A stretch of DNA of 64,000 bases from Pontibacter burrus (GTDB lineage: Bacteria; Bacteroidota; Bacteroidia; Cytophagales; Hymenobacteraceae), in the NCBI RefSeq assembly GCF_010686685.1, contig NZ_JAAGWD010000006.1, forward strand, positions 62,001 to 126,000, given 5' to 3'. The stretch's first letter is position 1; each line of letters starts with the position of its first letter. This document shows, in pieces, positions 27,769-37,100 of the stretch. Made by a program: the position numbers and the translations under genes. Below the pieces are notes generated by a model that worked only from the letters and a program-made list of their open reading frames with translations, was not told the DNA's origin and made no database searches.

Positions 27769-27776
27769 TACTTTTG
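27769..27776 (+). promoter_or_regulatory. Putative -7 box (TACTTTTG) for the FAD dehydrogenase gene
   Basis: A perfect TAnnTTTG box placed after the terminator and 100 nt upstream of the ATG at 27876. No good TTG at -33. Confidence 0.45.
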
Positions 27777-27875
27777 CGTTGTTATCATCAAACTATAGCT
27801 GATTTAACCATTTAGCATTTCAGCTATTTAACAATTAATTTAAAAGTTTAAGGCTAACTACCTTACCTGTTATTT

Positions 27876-29453
27876 ATGAGGAAGAAAGAACTGGAGCTAG
27901 TACTGGCTCCTGAAGTAGCGTTCGATGCCCAGCAACTGGAACACGAGCTCCTGAAAAGTGCGCATCTTCGCCCCGAAGAAGTAAAATACCTGCACCGCAT
28001 TAAGCGCTCTATAGATGCCCGTGGCCGCCAGGTGCTGGTTCGCGTAAAAGCTGATTTATACTTAGATACCCCAACAACTGATGTCATCTCTCCTGTTTAC
28101 CACTATAACGATGTTTCGAAAGAGAAACAAGTGATTATAGTAGGTGCTGGTCCCGCTGGTTTATTTGCTGCCCTGCGCTGCATCGAGCTTGGCCTGAAAC
28201 CTATCGTTTTAGAGCGTGGCAAAGATGTACAAAGCCGCCGACGCGACCTGGCTGCCATTAACAAAGAGCACATTGTAAACCCCGATTCAAATTACTGTTT
28301 CGGAGAAGGCGGCGCTGGCACTTACTCGGATGGTAAACTATACACCCGCTCTAAAAAGCGTGGCGACCTGATGCGTATCCTGCAGATTTTTGTGCAGCAC
28401 GGCGCCACTCCCGATATTTTATTTGATGCTCACCCGCACATCGGTACAAACAAACTGCCTAAAATTATTGCAGCCCTCCGTGAAAGCATTCGTGAGGCAG
28501 GTGGTGAAGTATTGTTTGATAAGCGCGTAACAGACTTTATAGTTGAGCGCCATGAAATGAAAGGCGTAGTTACACAGGATGGGCAGGAATATACTGGCGA
28601 AGCTGTTATACTGGCTACCGGCCATAGTGCCCGCGATATATTTGAGAAGCTTCACCAATCCGGCATTACCATTGAAGCCAAGCCGTTTGCCATGGGTGTG
28701 CGGGTAGAGCACCAGCAAAGCCTGATCGACAGTATACAATATAAGTGTGAGGACCGTGGCGCTTATCTGCCGGCCTCATCCTATGCCCTGGTGCAGCAAA
28801 CCTACTATAAGAACAGACAGCGCGGTATTTTCTCGTTTTGTATGTGCCCTGGTGGTTTTATAGTTCCATCGGCTACTGCACCCGGCGAGGTAGTAGTAAA
28901 TGGTATGTCGCCGAGCCGCCGCGACTCCAAATATGCAAACTCCGGTATAGTGTTGGCTATAGAACTGGAAGACATGGAACTGGACAAGTATGGCCCGCTG
29001 GCTGGCTTGCACATGCAGAAGGCGCTGGAACAGAAGGCCTGCCAGATGGCTGGAGGAACACAGGTGGCTCCTGCCCAACTGCTTCAGGACTTTACGCAAG
29101 GCAAAGTAAGCAGCACCCTCCTCGATACATCGTACCAGCCCGGCCTGGCTTCTGTAGACATGAACGAGCTGTTCTCCGATGACATGGCGTATCGCCTGCG
29201 CGAAGGATTTAAAGCATTTGGCAGCAAAATGCGCGGCTATCTGACCAATAATGCACAGATAGTTGGTGTGGAGAGCCGTACATCTTCGCCGATACGCATC
29301 CCAAGAGACCGTGAAACCCTGGAGCATGTGCAGATCAGGAACCTGTACCCTTGCGCTGAGGGAGCCGGCTACGCTGGTGGAATTGTATCGGCGGCAATGG
29401 ATGGTGAACGCTGCGCGGAGAAAATTGCGGCTAAAGTAAAGCGTGTGCTATAG
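27876..29453 (+). CDS. FAD-dependent dehydrogenase (COG2509-like)
   Basis: 525 residues. After a ~90-residue N-terminal domain comes the FAD-binding motif VIIVGAGPAGLFAALR, the GEGGAGTYSDGKLYTR block, a second dinucleotide motif region (AVILATGHSARDIFE), and the C-terminal YPCAEGAGYAGGIVSAAMDG that closes on the flavin. These features define the uncharacterised FAD dehydrogenase family COG2509. Substrate unknown. The stop codon is the TAG of a CTATAG motif. The CoA-binding protein gene follows 81 bp downstream. Confidence 0.92.
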   Translation: MRKKELELVLAPEVAFDAQQLEHELLKSAHLRPEEVKYLHRIKRSIDARGRQVLVRVKADLYLDTPTTDVISPVYHYNDVSKEKQVIIVGAGPAGLFAALRCIELGLKPIVLERGKDVQSRRRDLAAINKEHIVNPDSNYCFGEGGAGTYSDGKLYTRSKKRGDLMRILQIFVQHGATPDILFDAHPHIGTNKLPKIIAALRESIREAGGEVLFDKRVTDFIVERHEMKGVVTQDGQEYTGEAVILATGHSARDIFEKLHQSGITIEAKPFAMGVRVEHQQSLIDSIQYKCEDRGAYLPASSYALVQQTYYKNRQRGIFSFCMCPGGFIVPSATAPGEVVVNGMSPSRRDSKYANSGIVLAIELEDMELDKYGPLAGLHMQKALEQKACQMAGGTQVAPAQLLQDFTQGKVSSTLLDTSYQPGLASVDMNELFSDDMAYRLREGFKAFGSKMRGYLTNNAQIVGVESRTSSPIRIPRDRETLEHVQIRNLYPCAEGAGYAGGIVSAAMDGERCAEKIAAKVKRVL

Positions 29454-29534
29454 TTTGTTCTGCTCTGGATATAACAAAACAGCAGGCTAAACTGTAAACT
29501 AAGCAGACAACTTGTTTTACTAAATGCAACAACC

Positions 29535-29897
29535 ATGAAAAAGACAGTGGTATTGGGAGCATCTGATAACCCTGCCCGCTATGCCTATAAAGCCATTCAC
29601 CGGCTGAAGCAGCACGGGCATGAAGTAGTGCCGGTAGGTATTAAAAAAGCATCAGTAGAAGGTCTCCCGATCATTACAGATAAAACCCAGACGATAGATG
29701 GCGTTGATACCGTAACGCTTTACGTTGGCCCGCAGAATCAACCGGTTTGGTACGACTATATTATCGGTCTAAAGCCGAAACGCATCATCTTTAACCCAGG
29801 TACAGAAAACCACGAACTGGAGAAGCTGGCTGAAGATAACGGCATTGAAACGCTGCACCATTGCACGCTTGTAATGCTTGCGAGCAGTACCTATTAA
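29535..29897 (+). CDS. CoA-binding protein (YccU type)
   Basis: 120 residues, a single Rossmann-like CoA-binding domain: KKTVVLGASDNPARYAY at the N-terminus, the central GVDTVTLYVGPQNQ, and IIFNPGTEN near the C-terminus. Such stand-alone domains resemble the nucleotide-binding part of succinyl-CoA synthetase; their role is not known. No signal peptide. Confidence 0.92.
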   Translation: MKKTVVLGASDNPARYAYKAIHRLKQHGHEVVPVGIKKASVEGLPIITDKTQTIDGVDTVTLYVGPQNQPVWYDYIIGLKPKRIIFNPGTENHELEKLAEDNGIETLHHCTLVMLASSTY

Positions 29898-29992
29898 AAA
29901 TTTTTCATCTTTTGTATAACCTGCCGAAACAACAGGCCGTATAAAGAAGTGTAGTTTGAGCAGATGGCATTAGTTGTCTATGCTTAACATAG

Positions 29993-30021
29993 AAAAGGGA
30001 TCTGCAAAAGATCCCTTTTTT
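29993..30021. terminator. Bidirectional terminator
   Basis: AAAAGGGATCT (29993-30003) pairs with AGATCCCTTTT (30009-30019), then T residues. It lies between the convergent CoA-binding and SDR genes. Confidence 0.85.
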
Positions 30022-30033
30022 GTTTTATATCCT

Positions 30034-30864
30034 TTAGAGCCTGCTTTCCGGTATCCTGTTATCCGTTCCATCTTGCTTCTCCTCCATCTGAAAACGCATT
30101 GTTGATGCCAAAGCGCTATCTGGCAACACATTGCTTATGCCGGCTTGTACTTTGTTCAATACACCAGACACAACGCGGGTTTCTCCTTTCATTAAAGCAT
30201 CGTAACCATCTTTGGCCACATCTTCCGGCGACGAAAGCGGTCCGTTGGCAGCACGTGAATTCTCCGCATCTGCACGTTTAAAGAAATAGGTATCGCTGGC
30301 ACCAGGACACAAGGCGGTTATAGTTATGTTCTTGTCTTTTACTTCGTTTTGCAGCGCCTCGCTAAAGGATAGCACAAAAGCTTTGGATGCAGCATAGACC
30401 GCCATCAGGGGCGACGGCATAAAGGAAACTATAGACGCGAGGTTCAGAATCTTACCTTCGTTTCGGGAAACCATATCTTTCAGGAATAGCTTTGTGAGGT
30501 GTACCAGGCTGGTAATATTAAGCTGAATCAGATCCAGTTCACGGTCCAGTTCCGTTTCATGAAAAAAGCCATGTACGCCTACGCCAGCATTGTTTACCAG
30601 CACATCTACCTGTACACCTTGTTGCTTCAGCTGGTCATAGATTTCCTGCGGTGCCTCCCTGCGCGATAAGTCTGACTGCACAATACAAACCTGCTGCAAT
30701 TGATGTTCATCCTGCAAACTATAGCCTAGTTCACGCAAACGTTCCACACTACGTGCCACCAGTACCAAGTTGTAACCATCTTTGGCAAACAGCTTCGCAA
30801 ACTCCATCCCGAAACCATTTGATGCGCCCGTGATAAGCACCGTTTTCTGCTTGTTTCCTTCCAT
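30034..30864 (-). CDS. SDR family oxidoreductase (DltE/YdfG-like)
   Basis: 276 residues from MEGNKQKTVLITGASNGFG. Classical SDR marks are TGASNGFG, NNAGVGVHG, catalytic Ser in NLASIVSF, YAASKAF with the Tyr/Lys pair, and LCPGASDT. The C-terminus is extended and polar. It is of the group often annotated as short-chain dehydrogenases of unknown substrate. An in-frame ATG at 30960 would add residues encoded by promoter-like DNA with two CTATAG motifs, so I use 30864 (30873 is also possible). Confidence 0.9.
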   Translation of the reverse strand: MEGNKQKTVLITGASNGFGMEFAKLFAKDGYNLVLVARSVERLRELGYSLQDEHQLQQVCIVQSDLSRREAPQEIYDQLKQQGVQVDVLVNNAGVGVHGFFHETELDRELDLIQLNITSLVHLTKLFLKDMVSRNEGKILNLASIVSFMPSPLMAVYAASKAFVLSFSEALQNEVKDKNITITALCPGASDTYFFKRADAENSRAANGPLSSPEDVAKDGYDALMKGETRVVSGVLNKVQAGISNVLPDSALASTMRFQMEEKQDGTDNRIPESRL

Positions 30865-30995
30865 TGTTATCATAGTTGTTTTATACTTCAGTTTGATGTG
30901 AGACAAAGTCCAAACTATAGGTTTACTTCTCAAACTATAGAAAGTTGCTTCGGAGACCAACTCTGAAATACGTTCAACTAAGAAAATACCGGGAG

Positions 30996-33566
30996 TTAAA
31001 CCTCCCGGCGAAGTACCTCCAGCGGCGGCCTGCTTAAAATGCCACGGCTGTTTACAATACCAATTACTACAGTCAGGAATGTGATACCTAGGAACACGGG
31101 TAGCAATGGCCAGAGTTCAGGTACAAAGTTTACCTCAAAGCTGAATACAGCCAGTGCCCAGCTTGCAAAAACAGCCAGTATAACGCCGGTTCCGGATGCA
31201 AGAGCGCCAAGCAGCAGGTATTCGAAAGCAGTTATAGTTAAGATCTGCTTCCGGCTGGCGCCTAACGTACGCAACAACACGCTCTCCTGTATGCGCTGAA
31301 ACTTGCTGATGTTTACCGACCCTATGAGCACAAGTAAACCGGTTGTGATGCTGAACAGGGCCATAAACCTGATAACGAACGAGATCTTACTCAGTATTTC
31401 GTCCAGCGTCTGCAGTATCAGGTCAAGGTCAATGGCTGAAACGTTCGGGAATTGTTGCACCAGTGTACGCTGAAACTGCGCCGACTGCTGGTCTGATTGG
31501 GTGCGCGTCATCAGGATATGGAACTGGGGCGCTTCTTCCAGTACACCCTTCGGGAAGAGCACCAGGAAGTTACTCTGTACCCGGTTCCAGTCGATCTCAC
31601 GCAGGTGGGCTACTCTTGTTTTCATCAAAGCGCCTTGCACGTTAAACACCAGCGTGTCGCCAAGCTTAGCTTTAAGCCGTTCAGCATATCTATCTTCTAA
31701 TGAGATTGGTATAACTTCTGTATCCGGGTTCACAGTACCTGTCCATTTCCCTTCAACTTCACTTTCAGAATCGATCAAAGTATCACGATAAGTAACGCGG
31801 TACTCGCGGGTAAAAGCCCAGTCCGGAATACCTAACGTGGTGTCTTTGCGGACATCAGCAGCCGTAAGGCCATTTATCTCTTCCAGGCGCATAGTTACCA
31901 CAGGCACCAGTTGTTGCACCGGCAGTCCTTCGGCTTTGGTAAGTTCTACCACGCCTTCTTTCTGCGCATTCTGTATATCAAACAACACCAGGTTCGGCTG
32001 ATGCTCGCTGCCCGAAATAGCTACTTCCGATACCAGCAAGCGTTGCATCAGAACTAATGTAGCAATCAGTGCAGCCCCTAGTCCGACAGAAACTGTAAGT
32101 AAGAGCGTTTGGTTATTAGGCCGGTACAGGTTTGCCAGGCTTTGGCGCCACACATAGCCCCAGTTTACAGGGAAGAACCTTTTTACCAGCCACATCATGC
32201 CGCGTGCAATCAGGGCCAGAACTATAAAGCCGACCACTACGCCCCCTGTAAAGCCCAGTGCACGCAGCCAGTTACCCAACTGGAAGTAAGCAAACAGCAG
32301 CACAAAAACCAGAATCAAACTATAGACTGCCAGGCGAAGCGGATCTTTCTGATTGGTGAGATGCTCGACACTGGACCGAAGCGTAATGATAGGCGAAACA
32401 TTGCGGATACTGAGCAGCGGCAAAAGCGCAAACAGCACTGAAACCAGCACGCCAATACCAATTCCTTCAGCAATGGCACCCCACGATACAGCCACCGTTA
32501 CCTCTACCGGCAGAAAAGCTTTAAAGAGCTGTGGCAGGTATAGTTGGATCAGGCTACCCAGCAACGCTCCTATAGTTGCGCCTATAAAACCCATGACCAG
32601 CACCTGGAAAAGGTAGATCAAGAAGGCTTGTTTGCCGCTTACGCCGATACAGCGCAGCACACCTATAGTTGCCAGTTTCTCGCGGATGTAAACGTGAACG
32701 GCACTTGCAACGCCCACACAACCCAGAAGCAATGCTACAAAGCCAACCAGTGCCAGGAAGCTAGCCAGGTCACTATAGGCGCGGCCTGTACTCTCCTGTC
32801 GGCTCTTTACCGTGTCGAAATTGATGCCTTCTTCATCCAGCCGTGGCTCCAGTTTCTTTACCAGTTTGTCGGCATCGGTGTTGGCTGGTAACTTAAAGTA
32901 ATAGTAGTAGCTAATGCGGCTACCTTTCTGTAACAGACCAGTTTGCTCCAGATATTCTCTTGGTATATAAACCGCCGGTGCTATAGTTGCTGTAACCGCA
33001 GATTGCCCGGGAATTTTGTGCAATGCCCCGGCAATCTCGAAGGTCATAGTTCCAACCCGGATGGAATCGCCGGGTTTGGTGTTGAACTGCAACAGCAAGG
33101 TTTGATCTACCAGTGCACGGCGTCCACCCTTCCTGAAACTACGACTGGCTTCTGCAGGCTCCGTCTCGATAGCGCCATAGTATGGGAAACCGCCTTCCAG
33201 AGCCCGCACCTGCACCAGTCTTGTCCCCTGCGATGCCTGGAAATAGACCATGGATACGAAGCGCACCTCATCAGACCGCTCTCCTCCGATTGAATCTATT
33301 AAAGTAGCGATTTCTCCTTCCGGTGGTTTATTCCCGGCCATCACCAGGTCTGCCCCGATCAGGGATTTGGCCTGCCTTTCAATATCAATACTTAAATTAT
33401 CGCTAAAGGAGTTTATAGCTACTAGTGCTGCAATACCCAAAACTATAGACGAAATGAATAATGCCAGCTTGCCTCTGTTGCGCCGGCTATCGCGCCATGC
33501 CATCAGCAGTAACCAGCGTAGGTTCAGCTTTGGTTTTTCCGGAAGGTGTATATAGTTATCAGACAC
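30996..33566 (-). CDS. FtsX-like ABC transporter permease (YbbP-type)
   Basis: 856 residues. One N-terminal helix (KLALFISSIVLGIAALVAI), a large periplasmic domain, then a three-helix FtsX block around residues 260-390, further helices, a second periplasmic domain and a final FtsX block (FMALFSITTGLLVLIGSVNIS and later). This double-FtsX layout is that of YbbP-like permeases related to lipoprotein/macrolide exporters; it probably extracts or exports a lipid-like or hydrophobic substrate. The ATPase gene lies 119 bp upstream on the same strand. Confidence 0.92.
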   Translation of the reverse strand: MSDNYIHLPEKPKLNLRWLLLMAWRDSRRNRGKLALFISSIVLGIAALVAINSFSDNLSIDIERQAKSLIGADLVMAGNKPPEGEIATLIDSIGGERSDEVRFVSMVYFQASQGTRLVQVRALEGGFPYYGAIETEPAEASRSFRKGGRRALVDQTLLLQFNTKPGDSIRVGTMTFEIAGALHKIPGQSAVTATIAPAVYIPREYLEQTGLLQKGSRISYYYYFKLPANTDADKLVKKLEPRLDEEGINFDTVKSRQESTGRAYSDLASFLALVGFVALLLGCVGVASAVHVYIREKLATIGVLRCIGVSGKQAFLIYLFQVLVMGFIGATIGALLGSLIQLYLPQLFKAFLPVEVTVAVSWGAIAEGIGIGVLVSVLFALLPLLSIRNVSPIITLRSSVEHLTNQKDPLRLAVYSLILVFVLLFAYFQLGNWLRALGFTGGVVVGFIVLALIARGMMWLVKRFFPVNWGYVWRQSLANLYRPNNQTLLLTVSVGLGAALIATLVLMQRLLVSEVAISGSEHQPNLVLFDIQNAQKEGVVELTKAEGLPVQQLVPVVTMRLEEINGLTAADVRKDTTLGIPDWAFTREYRVTYRDTLIDSESEVEGKWTGTVNPDTEVIPISLEDRYAERLKAKLGDTLVFNVQGALMKTRVAHLREIDWNRVQSNFLVLFPKGVLEEAPQFHILMTRTQSDQQSAQFQRTLVQQFPNVSAIDLDLILQTLDEILSKISFVIRFMALFSITTGLLVLIGSVNISKFQRIQESVLLRTLGASRKQILTITAFEYLLLGALASGTGVILAVFASWALAVFSFEVNFVPELWPLLPVFLGITFLTVVIGIVNSRGILSRPPLEVLRREV

Positions 33567-33685
33567 AAGCCTTATAGTTTGGGAGTTAGAGAGTTAATGA
33601 AGTTAGAAATTGTGGAAGTTAGAAAGTTAGAAAGTGAAAGGACAGACTTACAAACTATCGTTGATGCTCATTTTTTCCATCTGAA
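33567..33685. repeat. Low-complexity GTTAGAAA-rich spacer
   Basis: 119 bp between the ATPase and permease genes, containing several near-repeats of GTTAGAAA/AAGTTAGA (33590-33640). Comparable GTTAG/GTTTGAAG stretches occur near 16410 and 60065. No gene. Confidence 0.4.
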
Positions 33686-34390
33686 TTATAATTCCTGATT
33701 CTTTATTAACGCTGTTACTTCGTCGGATACAATGTGGCCGCCTTTGATTCGGATGATGCGGTTGGTTTTTTCGGCAAGTTCCAGGTCGTGGGTTACCAGA
33801 ACCAGCGTTGTTCCGGCTTCTTTGTTCAGGTCGAAAAGCAATTGTTCTACGCGTGTGCCTGTTTCTTCGTCCAGGTTACCGGTTGGCTCATCGGCAAAAA
33901 GGATGGTGGGCCTGTTTGAGAAAGCTCTTGCTATACTTACGCGCTGCTGCTCACCTCCGGATAACTGGGTCGGGTAATGGTCGCCGCGTTCTGCCAGGCC
34001 TACTCTTGCCAGTAATTCCTGTGCCTGGCGCTGTACATTACGCTCTCCGCGCAGTTCCAGGGGCACCATTACATTTTCCAGGGCAGTTAAGGTAGGAATC
34101 AGCTGAAAGTTCTGGAAGACAAAGCCTACGTACATGTTCCGCACCTGTGCACGCTCGTCCTCACTCATGTTATCCAGTTTAACACCATTTAGAATAACCG
34201 ATCCGGAAGAGGCTCTGTCTAGGCCAGCGCACAGACCAAGTAAAGTGGTTTTGCCGCTACCCGATGGACCAACTATAGAACAGGTGTCGCCGGCCTGAAG
34301 AGCAAAATTAACTTCGTGCAGCACAGTAAGGTGACGGTCGCCGGAGTCGTAGGTTTTGGTTAGATTTTGTATATCAAGTATAGTAGACAC
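33686..34390 (-). CDS. ABC transporter ATP-binding protein (YbbA/LolD-like)
   Basis: 234 residues. Walker A GPSGSGKTT, Q-loop FVFQNFQLIP, signature LSGGEQQRVSIARAF, Walker B ILFADEPTGNLD and the H-loop VTHD are present. It belongs to the MacB/LolD ATPase subfamily that drives FtsX-like permeases. It is divergent from the TesA-like esterase gene with 137 bp between, the same arrangement as tesA/ybbA-ybbP in E. coli, which supports YbbA as the closest counterpart. Confidence 0.94.
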   Translation of the reverse strand: MSTILDIQNLTKTYDSGDRHLTVLHEVNFALQAGDTCSIVGPSGSGKTTLLGLCAGLDRASSGSVILNGVKLDNMSEDERAQVRNMYVGFVFQNFQLIPTLTALENVMVPLELRGERNVQRQAQELLARVGLAERGDHYPTQLSGGEQQRVSIARAFSNRPTILFADEPTGNLDEETGTRVEQLLFDLNKEAGTTLVLVTHDLELAEKTNRIIRIKGGHIVSDEVTALIKNQEL

Positions 34391-34527
34391 TGTAGTTAGA
34401 TTAAAAGGTGTATACCTGAGAAAAACGCAGGCAAAAGATCTGATGTTTGGCTAAAACGTAATAACTGGTTAAGTTCGTTATCTGTTATAACGAGTAAGGT
34501 ATAAAATTAAACCAAATAGATTAAAAC

Positions 34528-35247
34528 GTGAAGCTAAATTATAAATCGATCTGTACACTGATACTAAGCATAGTAATGCTTGGCTGCAGCCAACCTGATA
34601 CAACCGACCGTACGGATGCACGACAGGGTGAAAATGCGGATGGTGGCACTACGGTAGCGGAAAACCCTAAAAAAGAAGAAACCAAAACAATCCTTTTCTT
34701 TGGCAACAGCTTAACTGCAGGTTATGGATTGGAACCCTCTCAGGCTTTCCCTGCGCTGATACAGGAGCGTATTGACTCGCTGGGACTTCCTTACAAGGTT
34801 GTAAATGCGGGTGTGAGCGGCGAAACCTCAGCTGGTGGCAAGAGCAGGATCGACTGGTTGCTGAAAAAGCCGGTAGATGTGTTTGTGCTGGAACTGGGCG
34901 CCAACGACGGCCTGCGTGGCATTGACACGGAAAGCACCTATAATAACCTGAAAACAATCATGGAGAAGGTGCGTGAAAAAAATCCGAACGTGGAGATTAT
35001 TTTGGCAGGCATGCAGCTCCCTCCCAGCATGGGCCAGAAATACACCCGTGATTTTAGTGAAGTGTTTACAAGGCTGTCCAAAGAAGAAAACGTACACCTG
35101 ATCCCTTTTTTACTGGAAGGTGTTGGCGGAATACCGGAGCTTAACCAGGCCGATGGCATTCACCCAACTATAGAAGGGCAGAAAATTTTAGCAGCTAACG
35201 TATGGGCAGTGCTGGAAAATGTGGTTTCAGCGCCTGTAAACCCATAG
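34528..35247 (+). CDS. SGNH-hydrolase lipoprotein, TesA-like arylesterase
   Basis: 239 residues with a GTG start, then a lipoprotein signal (LILSIVMLGCSQPD). Catalytic blocks of SGNH esterases are FFGNSLTAGYGL (nucleophile Ser), the Gly in NAGVSGETSAGG, ELGANDGLRG (Asn), and ADGIHPTIEG (Asp and His). TesA proteins hydrolyse thioesters, lysophospholipids and aryl esters in the periplasm; here lipid-anchored. It is divergent from the ybbA/ybbP-like genes. Confidence 0.93.
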   Translation: MKLNYKSICTLILSIVMLGCSQPDTTDRTDARQGENADGGTTVAENPKKEETKTILFFGNSLTAGYGLEPSQAFPALIQERIDSLGLPYKVVNAGVSGETSAGGKSRIDWLLKKPVDVFVLELGANDGLRGIDTESTYNNLKTIMEKVREKNPNVEIILAGMQLPPSMGQKYTRDFSEVFTRLSKEENVHLIPFLLEGVGGIPELNQADGIHPTIEGQKILAANVWAVLENVVSAPVNP

Positions 35248-35687
35248 TCAGAAAATATTTTGAAAAATTGCACAATTTTTTTCAATTTCTGTAACCTTAC
35301 ATCCGGGTCTCCGTTATTATGTATGGCTAAAAGTTGAAAATTATATTTTCATAAAATCAAGGGCTCTCCATATGGGGAGCCTTTGGTGTTTTAAAGCATT
35401 CCTACTTCCCCTCTCCTTATAAGTTAGTCCTATCCCTGCAATTCCCTGTTGCAATTCAAACTATAGTTTAGTTGCTCACGAAAATGAATTCATAATTCAT
35501 AAATTTTTATAGTTGATAATCAATTATTTATAGTTGGCGATAAGGCTAATTCTAAAAAAAAGAAGAAATTTATAAACCCTCAGGCAACCTCTGGTCTTAA
35601 CCTTACATCTTAGGTTCAGAAGCGCAGCAAAATTGCTGAGAAACCTTACAAAACGAGCACAGAATATAAGTTAAACTTTTACCCAGC
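35248..35687. other. 440-bp intergenic region upstream of sigma gene
   Basis: AT-rich. It holds a terminator (35359-35392), a full AACTATAGTT (35459-35468), further TATAGTT copies near 35508 and 35530, and three AACCTTACA repeats (about 35292, 35600, 35642), two of them near the sigma gene start. No open frame with coding features. Confidence 0.6.
35359..35392 (+). terminator. Terminator after the TesA-like gene
   Basis: GGGCTCTCC pairs with GGGGAGCCT around ATAT; the T-rich tail is interrupted. Confidence 0.6.
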
Positions 35688-36221
35688 GTGACAGAGCCAG
35701 AATTAATAGCAGGATGCCAGCGGGCTGATAGTAAAGCACAGAAGGTGCTTTATGAACGTTATGCATCGCCCATGTACGGGGTTTGTTTGCGCTACCTTAA
35801 AAACGACATGGATGCCGAAGAAGCTTTACTAAACGGGTTTATGAAAATTTACCAGAACATAGACCGGTTTGAGGCTAAAGGCAGTTTTGAAGGTTGGATC
35901 AGACGCATTATGGTAAACGAAGCACTGGGTTTTTTACGGAAGAAAGAGCCTCTGCACCTGGCCATTGAAGATGGCTACACGCAGATTGCAGATGCCGGTG
36001 GTGCAGACCACGACCTGAACGAAGGAGAATTGCTTGGATTATTGCACACTCTGCCTGCCGGTTACAGAGCCGTATTTAACTTATATGCCATAGAAGGTTA
36101 CTCGCATAAAGAGATCGCTGATATGCTGAACATAACTGAAGGAACATCTAAATCGCAGTTGAGCAAGGCACGCGCAATGTTACAAAAACGACTGACAGGC
36201 CACGAAGCCATCGCCAGCTAA
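35688..36221 (+). CDS. RNA polymerase ECF sigma factor
   Basis: 177 residues with a GTG start. Region 2 is seen in VLYERYASPMYGVCLRYLKN and the DAEEALLNGFMKIYQNIDRFE stretch (in part), and region 4 in LLHTLPAGYRAVFNLYAIEGYSHKEIADML with the helix-turn-helix NITEGTSKSQLSKARAML (both quoted in part below twenty residues where adjacent). It lacks other domains, as ECF factors do. It is followed 15 bp later by a one-helix membrane protein likely to be its anti-sigma factor, then by an outer-membrane protein, suggesting a cell-envelope signalling unit. Confidence 0.94.
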   Translation: MTEPELIAGCQRADSKAQKVLYERYASPMYGVCLRYLKNDMDAEEALLNGFMKIYQNIDRFEAKGSFEGWIRRIMVNEALGFLRKKEPLHLAIEDGYTQIADAGGADHDLNEGELLGLLHTLPAGYRAVFNLYAIEGYSHKEIADMLNITEGTSKSQLSKARAMLQKRLTGHEAIAS

Positions 36222-36236
36222 GAAAGGAGACAGAAT

Positions 36237-37088
36237 ATGGAACCCGAAGAAATAGACAAATTATTTAACCAGCGCCTGGGCAGAATGGCACCCACACCAC
36301 CTGCCGACCTCTGGAACCGCCTGCAGGACCGCATTCAGGAAGAAATGCCACAAGCCCAGCCGGAGCCACAGCATGAGCAGAAGAGCAGGTTTGGCTTTAT
36401 ATACTATAGCATTGCCGCTGCCATTACCCTGCTGTTGGCCGTTGGTGTGGTATTGAAATTTAACCAGCCACAAGCAATATCCGACCAGACAATAGCACAG
36501 GTGGATGTAATTAAACAAGCCGACCAGCCAACTATAGCGCCTGAAACGGAAACGATACCGGAACAAACTATAGCTGCAGCCACAACCCCGGATGAAACGA
36601 TAGCAGAACCGGTTGTTACCCCGGAACCAACTATAGCTGCTGAGCCAAAAGCTGTTGTTACTAAAAAGCCGGTAACCAGGAATGCTAAAAAGACGGAACG
36701 CTGGGTTAAGATGGAAGAAAATGTAAAACAGCCTGCTGCTATGCTGGCGCAGCAAACACCAAAACCTGCAACTACCGTTGAAGTGCCAACCGTAACAACG
36801 CATACACCTGCCAGTTTTGCATCGGCAGGCAGCGCAGAGCCGGTTCAGATCATTATCAAGCGCACGGTAAACCAGGATGATGTTGCCTATGCAGCTGCGG
36901 AAGAAGCACCGGAAGAGTCCACCTCTTTCCAGCGTAAGCAGAAACTTGCCAAAAACATCTTTAAACAGGTGAAAAATCTATCGAACGGGGAGAAAGTTAA
37001 CCTCGAAGAAGTTGGCCTGAATGCCGACAGAATTGCGCTTGAAACCAGAATCGGTAAGCAGAAAATCTCAAAAGTGATCAATCTATAA
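36237..37088 (+). CDS. Putative anti-sigma factor (single-pass membrane protein)
   Basis: 283 residues. The N-terminal ~55 residues (EEIDKLFNQRLGRMAPTPPADLW) are cytoplasmic-like, followed by one membrane helix (FIYYSIAAAITLLLAVGVVL) and a long periplasmic part. The first periplasmic stretch is low-complexity with five Thr-Ile-Ala triplets, three encoded by the AACTATAG motif (36530, 36566, 36629). The C-terminal ~70 residues look folded and basic. Position directly after an ECF sigma gene and the one-helix topology suggest an anti-sigma factor; no zinc-binding anti-sigma motif is visible. Confidence 0.8.
   Translation: MEPEEIDKLFNQRLGRMAPTPPADLWNRLQDRIQEEMPQAQPEPQHEQKSRFGFIYYSIAAAITLLLAVGVVLKFNQPQAISDQTIAQVDVIKQADQPTIAPETETIPEQTIAAATTPDETIAEPVVTPEPTIAAEPKAVVTKKPVTRNAKKTERWVKMEENVKQPAAMLAQQTPKPATTVEVPTVTTHTPASFASAGSAEPVQIIIKRTVNQDDVAYAAAEEAPEESTSFQRKQKLAKNIFKQVKNLSNGEKVNLEEVGLNADRIALETRIGKQKISKVINL
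36530..36636 (+). repeat. Cluster of three AACTATAG motifs within a coding linker
   Basis: Copies at 36530-36537, 36566-36573 and 36629-36636, each read in the same frame as Thr-Ile-Ala. Two further TIA triplets in this linker use other codons. Confidence 0.9.
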
Positions 37089-37100
37089 CCCCTTAAAACC

